The notes beneath the pieces are model-generated. The model was not told where the DNA came from and searched no databases. It was given only the letters and a program-made list of their open reading frames with translations. From Pedobacter sp. (GTDB lineage: Bacteria > Bacteroidota > Bacteroidia > Sphingobacteriales > Sphingobacteriaceae): DNA of 64,000 bases. The stretch covers positions 232,774 through 296,773 of the forward strand of contig NZ_JAVHXT010000004.1 in the NCBI RefSeq assembly GCF_031119335.1. The letters run 5' to 3'. Made by a program: the position numbers and the translations under genes. Positions 19,456 to 26,940 of this stretch are shown piece after piece; within the stretch, counting starts at the first letter, position 1, and each line of letters starts with the position of its first letter.

Positions 19456-20607
19456 TTATTTTGCTTTCTTATCCAAGATTTCAGCCAACTTGGTATGCAA
19501 TGCATTACCTCTTAAATCTTTTGCTACAATCTTACCATTAGGATCAATTAGAAAGTTAGCAGGAATACCTTTAATGCCCCAAGCTTTAGAAACTTCGTTG
19601 TTCCAACCCTGCATATCCGAAACCTGCGTCCAAGTTAGTTTATCATCTTCAACTGCTTTTAACCATGCCTCTTTAGTGGTTTTTGTGTTACCTCCATCTA
19701 AAGAAACACCTAAAACAGTAAAGTTTTTATCCTTAAATTTTTGGAAAGCATCAACTACATTTGGATTTTCATCACGACAAGGACCACACCATGAAGCCCA
19801 AAAATCAATTAACACATATTTACCTTTGAAATCAGATAACTTTACTGGCTTGCCATCAGGATCATTCTGAGTAAAGTCCATTGCCATAACACCCACAGCA
19901 GTCTTTTTAGTTGCTTCAATAGCAGCAGGAATTGCTTGCCCAATTTTCGATGCCTTTAATTCTGGTGAAAGTGTCGCATATAGCTTTTCTACATCAGCAA
20001 CTACTTTATCATTTCCAGCTAAAGAATTTAACTGTATTAAGCTGATATAAGATTTAGGATTTTCTTTTACGAATTTTAAATAAAGTGGCGTTTTTTGATC
20101 TCTGATCACATTGAATTTACCAATCAAAACATCCATAACAGCTTTATCCGCTTTCTGCTCTTTCGTATATTTTGCATATTCTTCATTAAGCGCTTTCTCT
20201 TGGTCTGTTAAAGGCTTTAAAGAAGCACTCAACTTTGAGTTGTCAATATTAGCTTGGGTACCACCAGCTACAGCAGATTTTAAGCTATCTGCACTATTCA
20301 AAGTGATATTTCCAGGCTCAACATATAAAGCCGTGTAATCCATATTTTTAGTGTTCGCACCCTTTACATACGGATTAACCTTATTAAATACGTTTCCCAT
20401 TACTGGCGAAGTAACTTTTCCTTTGAATTCGAATATTCCGTTATTTACTGTAGTAGAATCTACAATCCTCTGCCCATTTTCAGCGAAAACCAAATAGATT
20501 TTATTGCCATTAGCCACAGATTTTGTAGACCCTTTAAGGGTAAAATCTGCTTGAGCCATTAATGCCAATGGAGATAGCAACATGGCTGAAAGAAGTACTT
20601 TTTTCAT
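19456..20607 (-). CDS. DUF4369-TlpA thioredoxin-like protein, exported
   Basis: A signal peptide (ending LMAQA) is followed by a DUF4369-like beta domain (FTLKGSTKSVANGNKIYLVF, residues ~22-120), a helical middle, and a C-terminal AhpC/TSA-thioredoxin domain with the redox motif FWASWCGPC. It is the common Bacteroidota periplasmic thiol-disulfide oxidoreductase. The GxPANFLIDPNGKI stretch includes the cis-Pro region (GIKGIPANF). A perfect -7 box lies 67 nt upstream. Its partner proteins are unknown; a role in reducing or maturing envelope proteins is likely. Confidence 0.92.
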   Translation of the reverse strand: MKKVLLSAMLLSPLALMAQADFTLKGSTKSVANGNKIYLVFAENGQRIVDSTTVNNGIFEFKGKVTSPVMGNVFNKVNPYVKGANTKNMDYTALYVEPGNITLNSADSLKSAVAGGTQANIDNSKLSASLKPLTDQEKALNEEYAKYTKEQKADKAVMDVLIGKFNVIRDQKTPLYLKFVKENPKSYISLIQLNSLAGNDKVVADVEKLYATLSPELKASKIGQAIPAAIEATKKTAVGVMAMDFTQNDPDGKPVKLSDFKGKYVLIDFWASWCGPCRDENPNVVDAFQKFKDKNFTVLGVSLDGGNTKTTKEAWLKAVEDDKLTWTQVSDMQGWNNEVSKAWGIKGIPANFLIDPNGKIVAKDLRGNALHTKLAEILDKKAK

Positions 20608-20673
20608 TTTAAATTGTTTAGGGAAAGATTATGTTGAATAACCTCAATTATTTTAGTGATATAAGTTGTTACT

Positions 20674-20681
20674 CAAATATA
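20674..20681 (-). promoter_or_regulatory. -7 box TATATTTG of the DUF4369-TlpA gene
   Basis: On the plus strand it reads CAAATATA, a perfect TAnnTTTG on the minus strand. It is placed for a 5' UTR of about 60 nt before the ATG at 20607. Confidence 0.5.
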
Positions 20682-20709
20682 CGAATATCTCGTACTACTT
20701 TTGTAAATA

Positions 20710-21900
20710 TTAAGTTAGTTTTTGATAGGTGCGCCACCACAAATCTGGCATCTCGCCTTTTACGGCAGTATTGTAGTCTTCATACCTACAAGGCACCAGG
20801 TGAAAACGCTCATTTTTAGATCCATTTGCAGGATAAGGCACCTGCATCCACCAACGGTCAGATTTTTTGCTCTTCACGAAGTTTACTTCTGTTGCACCAT
20901 CGTTTACGCTAGCTCTGTAGATAATATATTGAGATTTCGGTGTTAATGGAAAATCTTTCTTACGGCTGTAATAACCATCTACGAAATACCACACCATTTG
21001 CGAAAGCAGCATTGCGGTCTGTCCGCCTTTATCAAAAGCTGGATTAAACTCGTAGAAACCAATAGAAGTTAGCTTATCACTCATACCTGCGTAGCGTGAA
21101 ATTCTGCAGGCATCTTCGCCGTAAAAACCGTTAGGTACCATATTTGTATTTCCACAAGCATCGCTAGAACGAATAGCGCCCATATCAAAACTTACCATAT
21201 TCGCATTGCGGATTACTGGTTCAGAAACTGATAAATCAGAAACAAACTCTCCTAACCTGTGCACATCAAAATAGAGCTTATCCATTACCCGCAAACTATC
21301 CTGATTAACAAAATAGGTTTGATAACCCATATTGCTAAAATTAAATAGGTAATTAGGCTGATGTAAGAAAATCTTGGTTAAATAACTTTGAGAAGTCGTA
21401 GCTACGCCGTCAACGCTCTCGTTTTCGTCTTGTTCTAAATCAAAACGATTATCAACTACCAATAAATCAACTTTTTGCTCCAAATTTTCGTAGCCCATAT
21501 ACTGTGCATAGGTTAAATCTTGTCCTCCACCAATAATGATGGGTACAATATCCAACTTCACCAATTCGGCAACTACAGTTTTTAAAGCAAAATAAGTATC
21601 AGAAACTTCCTGACCAGCAATGATATTTCCTAAATCGATGATTTTTGTTGGCACTTGACCTTCGTTCAGCAAATAAAACTGTTCTCTAAAATAATCTGGA
21701 GCTAAAGAACAGCCATTATTGTTTATCGCACCCCTGTCGTCTTTTACGCCAATAATAGCCAAATCATACTTCTCTTCTTCCAAATCAGGAAATGTATCAG
21801 TATAAAACTCTACCTTCATCCCCAGTTGGCTGGTTAAAAAACCATTCCTAGGAGTGAATTTTTCTATATCTATCGGAGAAAAAAAATCTGATAAAGTCAT
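20710..21900 (-). CDS. Ureohydrolase-fold protein (formimidoylglutamase/arginase-like), metal site altered
   Basis: The overall order of blocks matches the arginase/agmatinase/formimidoylglutamase fold: DLAIIGVKDDRGAINNNGCSLAP, IDLGNI, PIIIGGGQDLTYAQYMGYE, VDLLVVDNRFDLE, SFDMGAIRSSDACGN, GFYEFNPAFD. The canonical manganese ligands are changed. GGDHS reads GGGQDLT, DAHxD reads DNRFD, and SxDxDxxDP reads SFDMGAIRSSD. Such Bacteroidota relatives are often labelled formimidoylglutamase, but activity is doubtful. No hut genes are nearby. It is divergent from the epimerase gene with a 93-nt gap. Confidence 0.75.
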   Translation of the reverse strand: MTLSDFFSPIDIEKFTPRNGFLTSQLGMKVEFYTDTFPDLEEEKYDLAIIGVKDDRGAINNNGCSLAPDYFREQFYLLNEGQVPTKIIDLGNIIAGQEVSDTYFALKTVVAELVKLDIVPIIIGGGQDLTYAQYMGYENLEQKVDLLVVDNRFDLEQDENESVDGVATTSQSYLTKIFLHQPNYLFNFSNMGYQTYFVNQDSLRVMDKLYFDVHRLGEFVSDLSVSEPVIRNANMVSFDMGAIRSSDACGNTNMVPNGFYGEDACRISRYAGMSDKLTSIGFYEFNPAFDKGGQTAMLLSQMVWYFVDGYYSRKKDFPLTPKSQYIIYRASVNDGATEVNFVKSKKSDRWWMQVPYPANGSKNERFHLVPCRYEDYNTAVKGEMPDLWWRTYQKLT

Positions 21901-21931
21901 AAAGCTATTTAAATTTCTGACCTCAAATATC

Positions 21932-21939
21932 TATTTTTG
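21932..21939 (+). promoter_or_regulatory. -7 box TATTTTTG
   Basis: A perfect TAnnTTTG 54 nt before the ATG of the 21994 gene. Confidence 0.45.
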
Positions 21940-21993
21940 GGCGCATATATTAAGCGCATTTTTATTTTTTGTGCTTAAATCATCAAAAATGGA

Positions 21994-22956
21994 ATGATAC
22001 TCGTTACAGGGGCTACAGGTTTTTTAGGAGCAGAATTGGTAAAGCAGCTTACGGACCAAAATATAGAGGTTCGAGCCATTAGGCGAAGCAGCTCTAAAAT
22101 TCCGGCTTTGCTAGAAAACAATACCTTAGTTTCTTGGCATATTGCAGATATCAACGAGCCTGAGGACTTGGCCGACGCCTTTGAAGGAATTACCAAAGTC
22201 TACCATTGTGCTGCTTTTGTTTCTTTTGACCCAAAAGACAAAGCCAAGCTTTTAAAAATTAACATAGAAGGTACAGCCAATATTGTAACCCTTTGCATAG
22301 AAAACAATGCTCGCTTGCTGCACGTAAGTTCCATTGCGGCATTGGGTTTCCCCAAAAAGGATGAATTAATTTCTGAGAAACATTTTTGGGATTACGACCC
22401 TAAGGCGCACAATTATGCCATTTCTAAATATCAGGGAGAAATGGAAGTGTGGCGTGGCATAGCCGAAGGATTAGATGCGGTAATAGTAAATCCAGCGGTA
22501 ATTATTGGAAAAAATGCAGGCTTTAATGGCAGTGGAGCCATCTTCAAACTGGTAAAAGAAGGGCTGAAATTCTACACTGACGGTGCTACAGGCATTGTAG
22601 ATGTAGAAGATGTAGCCAAATGCATGATTTTACTAATGGAAAGCGGCATTACCGAAGAACGATTTACATTAAGCGCCGAAAACCTACATTACAAAGATTT
22701 CTTCGCCCAAATTGCAAAAGGTTTCGGCATTAAAGCACCTGCCACAGAAGCCAAACGCTGGATGCTCGGCATTGCTTGGAGAGCCGCAAAATTCGCCTCC
22801 CTATTTACTGGAAAACCTTCGGCACTAACCAAAGATGCCGCCCGCAGTAGTTTCAACCTAAGTTATTATACCAACCAAAAGATTACAGACACCCTCAACT
22901 TTAAATTTAAACCCCTAAGCCAAAGCATAGCTGAAGTTTGCCATGCACTTAAATAA
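21994..22956 (+). CDS. NAD-dependent epimerase/dehydratase (extended SDR)
   Basis: An extended short-chain dehydrogenase: nucleotide-binding motif ILVTGATGFLGAELVKQL (TGxxGxxG), D-x-AD strand end (IADINEPEDL), and the catalytic Tyr-x3-Lys in NYAISKYQGE. The C-terminal substrate domain is short. At 320 aa it resembles the dihydroflavonol-reductase/hopanoid-associated-like SDRs of Bacteroidota. The substrate is not readable. Confidence 0.9.
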   Translation: MILVTGATGFLGAELVKQLTDQNIEVRAIRRSSSKIPALLENNTLVSWHIADINEPEDLADAFEGITKVYHCAAFVSFDPKDKAKLLKINIEGTANIVTLCIENNARLLHVSSIAALGFPKKDELISEKHFWDYDPKAHNYAISKYQGEMEVWRGIAEGLDAVIVNPAVIIGKNAGFNGSGAIFKLVKEGLKFYTDGATGIVDVEDVAKCMILLMESGITEERFTLSAENLHYKDFFAQIAKGFGIKAPATEAKRWMLGIAWRAAKFASLFTGKPSALTKDAARSSFNLSYYTNQKITDTLNFKFKPLSQSIAEVCHALK

Positions 22957-22965
22957 AAATGTTTA

Positions 22966-23047
22966 TCCCGCTGATGGTACAGATAAAACCGTAGATTAAT
23001 GAAGACAATGAAATCTGCGGAAACAATCAGCGAAATCTGCGGGAAAA
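22966..23047. repeat. CTGCGG/CAGCGG intergenic repeat
   Basis: CCCGCTGATGGTACAGAT...ATCTGCGGAAACAATCAGCG and AAATCTGCGGGAAAAAA form a degenerate inverted unit. A related copy lies at 43262-43312. Its 3' part is read in frame by the extended version of the next ORF. Confidence 0.55.
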
Positions 23048-23067
23048 AATTTGAACGAAAACAGAAA

Positions 23068-24366
23068 ATGAAACAGCAAAACTTTTACATCATTGATTTT
23101 GATAGCACGTTTACTCAAGTAGAAGCCTTAGATGAATTAGCGAGAATTTCCCTAGCGAAACATCCAGAGCGTGAAGCTATCTATCAAAAAATTGAAGACT
23201 ATACCAATTTAGCGATGGAGGGCAAGCTGTCATTTTCGGAAAGTTTAGCGCAAAGGGTAAAATTATTGGATGCAACAGAAGAGCACCTGCAAATACTCAT
23301 CAAACATCTAAAGAAAAAAGTATCCAAATCTTTTTCACGCAATGCGGAATTCTTTAAAAAACATGCCGATGAAGTTTTAATAGTTTCTGGCGGATTTAAG
23401 GAGTTTATCACGCCAGTGGTTAGTCAATATCACATTAAAAAAGAAAACATTTACGCCAACACTTTTGTAACCACAGGTGATGGAAAAATTATAGATTACG
23501 ACCATGCTAATCCCTTAAGCGAAGAAGGTGGAAAAGTAAAACTGATGCATCAATTGCAATTACAAGGCGATTTATATGGCATTGGCGATGGTTATTCGGA
23601 TTACCAGCTACGTGAAAGTGGCTTGATTAAAAAGTTCTACGCTTTTACAGAAAACATTGCCAGAGAAAGCATCGTGACCAAAGCCGACCACGTTACGCCA
23701 AGTTTCGATGAGTTTTTGTATGTAAATAATTTGCCAAGGGCGATATCTTATCCTAAAAATAGAATTTTGTGCTTAGTCATTGGCGATGTACCAGCAGAAA
23801 CAATTGCTTTTTTGAAAAAGGATGGATTTTCTATTCGACATAAAACTGAATTTGAAGAAAAATATGTGGCAGATGTGGGCATGTTATTTTTAGCCAATGG
23901 CGAAAAAATTGAGGAAGAAAAATTAAGAAGAGCCGTAAAACTGAAAACCATTGGTTATTTGGGTAGTGCTAGGAATAAGTTTTCTTTCCAAACCTGCAAC
24001 GAAATGGGCATCGTAGTTTTCGACGACCCGAAATCAAACCCTCGTAACTCGTTGTTTATTCCGAAACGCGTAGCAGATTTCATGAACAAGGGAGCAACTT
24101 ATTTAAGCAGTAATTTCCCTAATTTACAATTACCTGCTATCGAGAAATCGCATCGTTTAATCCATATCCATAAAAACGTTCCAGGCATCATGGCGCAAAT
24201 CAATACCATTTTTGCCAAGCATAACATCAATATTGTTGGCCAGTTTTTAATGACGAATGCTACCATTGGTTATGCCATTACGGATATTAATGCGGAATAT
24301 GATAAGCAATTGTTTAAATCGCTGAAAAAGATTGAGCATACGATTAAGTTTAGGGTTTTGTATTAA
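23068..24366 (+). CDS. serB: Phosphoserine phosphatase fused to SerA remnant with ACT domain
   Basis: Residues ~1-210 are a HAD-IB phosphoserine phosphatase: IIDFDSTFTQVEALDEL (D10/D12), VSGGFKEFI, and GDGYSDYQLRESG. Residues ~220-330 (NRILCLVIGDVPAETIAFL ... KTIGYLG) resemble the N-terminal substrate-binding half of D-3-phosphoglycerate dehydrogenase, but the NAD-binding Rossmann domain is missing. It continues straight into the SerA tail (PKRVADFMNKGATYLSSNFP) and an ACT domain (HRLIHIHKNVPGIMAQIN ... GYAITDIN). The ACT domain could let serine or another ligand regulate the phosphatase; this is inference. I chose the ATG at 23068 because the 23 extra N-terminal codons up to 22999 are intergenic-repeat sequence. 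Confidence 0.85.
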   Translation: MKQQNFYIIDFDSTFTQVEALDELARISLAKHPEREAIYQKIEDYTNLAMEGKLSFSESLAQRVKLLDATEEHLQILIKHLKKKVSKSFSRNAEFFKKHADEVLIVSGGFKEFITPVVSQYHIKKENIYANTFVTTGDGKIIDYDHANPLSEEGGKVKLMHQLQLQGDLYGIGDGYSDYQLRESGLIKKFYAFTENIARESIVTKADHVTPSFDEFLYVNNLPRAISYPKNRILCLVIGDVPAETIAFLKKDGFSIRHKTEFEEKYVADVGMLFLANGEKIEEEKLRRAVKLKTIGYLGSARNKFSFQTCNEMGIVVFDDPKSNPRNSLFIPKRVADFMNKGATYLSSNFPNLQLPAIEKSHRLIHIHKNVPGIMAQINTIFAKHNINIVGQFLMTNATIGYAITDINAEYDKQLFKSLKKIEHTIKFRVLY

Positions 24367-24380
24367 TTTTATGGAACATT

Positions 24381-24480
24381 GCCGTCATGCTGAATTCATT
24401 TCAGCATCAGCCATACTAAACAGATCCTGACCTGTAGCGAAGCGGAAAGCTACGAAGTAAAATAAATTCAGGATGACGGC
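24381..24480. repeat. Inverted repeat element, GCCGTCAT...ATGACGGC
   Basis: Arms of 21 bp (24381-24401 and 24460-24480) match at 19 positions and enclose an inner TGCTGAA/TTCAGCA hairpin and a GTAGCGAAG...GCTACGAAG segment. It belongs to the GTCAT-ended elements. Confidence 0.65.
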
Positions 24481-24617
24481 AGGCTAATGATAACGTTTAA
24501 ATAAAAGCCAAATTGAAGTTTTCATCGTGGATACGTATTTCCAATTTTACGCTTATCATAGATAGGCCAAGCTAGTTATTGTCTTAATTTTAAGGATGCT
24601 GCAAAACTTTGCAGAAT

Positions 24618-24713
24618 TAATTCCTCCCCCTACCCCCTCGAAGAGGGGGACATGCACTCGCTATAGTCGCTCCGTATCTCCCTCTGGAGGGAGAATTAAA
24701 GAGGGAGGATTAA
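24618..24713. repeat. Composite CCTCCCCC palindrome
   Basis: CCTCCCCCTACCCCCTCGAA..AGGGGGAC faces a reversed copy ending GAGGGAGGATTA, with 30-40 nt between. It lies upstream of kynA. Relatives are at 40160 and 50198-50363. The rest of the 24367-24747 gap holds no gene that I can see. Confidence 0.6.
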
Positions 24714-24747
24714 CCAAGAAAATACTATCGAATAAAGACAAAACAAC

Positions 24748-25713
24748 ATGGAACTAACTCCACAAATCAAAGAAAAAATCTCCCTGCTTCAAGAAAAGTA
24801 TGAAGCGATGGGACAAGATATGGTCTCTTACCTAGATGGCCTTTTATACGCAGACTTCCTTACTTATTGGGATTACATTCACTTGGATACTTTGCTGAGT
24901 TTGCAAAGTCCGAAAACGCCGTTTCCAGATGAGGAAATCTTTATCATGTACCACCAAATTACGGAGCTATATTTTAAGCTTTCGTTACATGAATGCAGGC
25001 AAATTGCCGAACACGAAAATCTGACTGCAAAATTCTTCACAGACCGTGTAAAAAGAATTAATGCTTATTTCAATGCTTTAACTACCTCATTTGAAGTGAT
25101 GGTAAATGGTATGGAGAAAGAGCAGTTTTTAAAGTTCCGTATGTCGTTGTTGCCAGCAAGTGGTTTTCAAAGTGGGCAATACCGTATGATTGAAATTTCT
25201 GCAACTGATTTTACACAACTGATAGATAAGAGCAAGCGTGAAGAACTAGCCAACGCATCCATCGAGGAAAAATTTGAGCACATTTATTGGAAAGCTGGAG
25301 CTACAGAATTAGCTAGTGGCAAACAAACACTAACCTTAAAGCAATTCATCAACAAATACGCTGCACAGTTTTTGGCTTTAGCGAAAGAAAGAGAACACAG
25401 CAATTTTGCATCGCTTTATAAACAACTAGATGCTAAAGGTGAAGACGTAACTTTACTAGCAGAAGAGTTACGTAAACTAGATTTGTACGTAAATGTAGAA
25501 TGGCCTTTATCGCATTACAAATCTGCTGTGCGTTATTTAGAAAAAGACCCAGTAGACATTGCCGCAACTGGCGGAACGAATTGGCAGAAATACCTGCCTC
25601 CGCGTTTCCAAAAAAGAATTTTCTACCCGTTTTTATGGACTGAAGAACAGATGAATGAGTGGGGAAAAGGCTGGGTACTTAGTGTGCTGCAAACACTCAA
25701 AAACAAACATTAA
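24748..25713 (+). CDS. kynA: Tryptophan 2,3-dioxygenase
   Basis: This heme enzyme opens the indole ring of tryptophan to N-formylkynurenine, the first step of the kynurenine route. Evidence: YLDGLLYADFLTYWDYIHLDTLLSLQ-type N-terminus (LxYxxYLxLDxLL), EIFIMYHQITELYFKLSLHE, RMSLLPASGFQSGQYRMIE, and the C-terminal heme-proximal WPLSHYKSAVRYLEKD with ATGGTNWQKYLPP. The length of 321 aa is in the family range. No other kynurenine genes are adjacent, so the fate of the product is unknown here. Confidence 0.95.
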   Translation: MELTPQIKEKISLLQEKYEAMGQDMVSYLDGLLYADFLTYWDYIHLDTLLSLQSPKTPFPDEEIFIMYHQITELYFKLSLHECRQIAEHENLTAKFFTDRVKRINAYFNALTTSFEVMVNGMEKEQFLKFRMSLLPASGFQSGQYRMIEISATDFTQLIDKSKREELANASIEEKFEHIYWKAGATELASGKQTLTLKQFINKYAAQFLALAKEREHSNFASLYKQLDAKGEDVTLLAEELRKLDLYVNVEWPLSHYKSAVRYLEKDPVDIAATGGTNWQKYLPPRFQKRIFYPFLWTEEQMNEWGKGWVLSVLQTLKNKH

Positions 25714-25749
25714 TTCTTCGCAAAAAGTTAAAAAACACTTGATTTTTAG

Positions 25750-25757
25750 TACTTTTG
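25750..25757 (+). promoter_or_regulatory. -7 box TACTTTTG of ilvE
   Basis: A perfect TAnnTTTG with about 55 nt of leader before the ilvE ATG. Confidence 0.5.
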
Positions 25758-25772
25758 CAGCAAATAAAAAAG

Positions 25773-25802
25773 AACGTCTGCGTTTAATGGGCAAACGTTT
25801 TT
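25773..25802 (+). promoter_or_regulatory. Hairpin with T run in the ilvE leader
   Basis: AACGTCTGC (25773-25781) pairs with GCAAACGTT (25791-25799) with one mismatch, followed by TTTTT, all between the predicted start of transcription and the ATG. It looks like a small attenuator, or the end of an upstream transcript. No leader peptide rich in Ile, Leu or Val was found. Confidence 0.4.
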
Positions 25803-25817
25803 ACAAAATTCTATAAA

Positions 25818-26885
25818 ATGACCGAAACATTAGACATCAAAGTAACCAAGGTTGAGCAAACTCGCCTTACTGTTACTGATTTTTCAGAGTTACCATTCGG
25901 TAAAGTGTTTACCGACCACATGTTTTTGTGTGACTATGAGGATGGTGTATGGAAAAACCCTAGAGTAGTTCCTTATGGCCCAATCCCGATGAGCCCAGCA
26001 ATTTCTGCGCTGCATTACGGACAAGCTATTTTTGAAGGTATTAAAGCCTACAGACTACCCGACGGTAAAATCAGCATCTTCAGAGCTGACAAAAACTTCC
26101 TGCGTTTTAATAAATCGGCAAGAAGAATGTCTATGGCCGAAATTCCTGAAGAAATCTTTATGCAAGGTATGGCTACTCTTATCAATGTTGACGAAACGTG
26201 GGTACCTAACCAAGAAGACTACGCATTATATATCAGACCGGTAATGTATGCTACCGACCCTTATTTGGGTGTTAGACCATCAGACAGCTATACATTTGCG
26301 ATTTTAACTACGCCTACTGGCAAATATTACAACAAAGCTTTAAGAGTTAAAGTAGAAACTGAATTTACTAGAGCTGATGATGGAGGTGTTGGTTACGCTA
26401 AAACAGCGGGTAACTACGCTCGTTCACTATATCCATTTGAGGTAGCTAGAAAAGAAGGTTTCGACCAACTGATTTGGACTGATGCGCAAACGCATGAGTT
26501 TATTGAAGAAGCTGGAACAGCAAACTTAATGTTCGTAATTGATGGTAAATTAGTAACTCCAGCGGTTAGAACTACAGTTTTAGATGGTGTAACTAGAGAT
26601 ACCATCATCCAATTAGCAAAAGCTGATGGTGTTGAGGTAGAAGAAAGAAGATTATCTGTTAAAGAAATCATTGAAGGTATTGAAAACGGCAAGTTAACAG
26701 AAGCATTTGCTGCTGGCACTGCTGCAGCAGTAACCCATATTGGTCAAATCAACTATCAAGGTAAAGATTACACTTTAACAGATGTTGCTACAAGAACAAT
26801 TTCTAACAGCATTACTAAAAAGTTAAATGATATAAAATATGGTTTAGCTCCAGATACTTTTGGCTGGAACTGGGTGATTTCTTAA
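25818..26885 (+). CDS. ilvE: Branched-chain amino acid aminotransferase
   Basis: A PLP fold-type IV enzyme that interconverts Leu/Ile/Val and their 2-oxo acids. The 355-aa length and motifs fit the long (BCAT-II-like) form: FSELPFGKVFTDHMFLCDYEDG, GQAIFEGIKAYR, YIRPVMYATDPYLGV, the catalytic Lys in GYAKTAGNYA, EEAGTANLMFVIDG, and AFAAGTAAAVTHI. Glutamate/2-oxoglutarate is the usual partner. It ends at a shared terminator. Confidence 0.96.
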   Translation: MTETLDIKVTKVEQTRLTVTDFSELPFGKVFTDHMFLCDYEDGVWKNPRVVPYGPIPMSPAISALHYGQAIFEGIKAYRLPDGKISIFRADKNFLRFNKSARRMSMAEIPEEIFMQGMATLINVDETWVPNQEDYALYIRPVMYATDPYLGVRPSDSYTFAILTTPTGKYYNKALRVKVETEFTRADDGGVGYAKTAGNYARSLYPFEVARKEGFDQLIWTDAQTHEFIEEAGTANLMFVIDGKLVTPAVRTTVLDGVTRDTIIQLAKADGVEVEERRLSVKEIIEGIENGKLTEAFAAGTAAAVTHIGQINYQGKDYTLTDVATRTISNSITKKLNDIKYGLAPDTFGWNWVIS

Positions 26886-26908
26886 TCGCAATAAGCAAAA
26901 AAAACAAT

Positions 26909-26939
26909 AAAGCCTCGAATTTAATTCGGGGCTTTGTTT
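26909..26939. terminator. Bidirectional terminator, ilvE and AsmA-like gene
   Basis: AAAGCCTCGAAT and ATTCGGGGCTTT form a 12-bp stem (one G-U) with a TTA loop and A-rich/T-rich flanks, between converging genes. Confidence 0.85.
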
Positions 26940-26940
26940 T

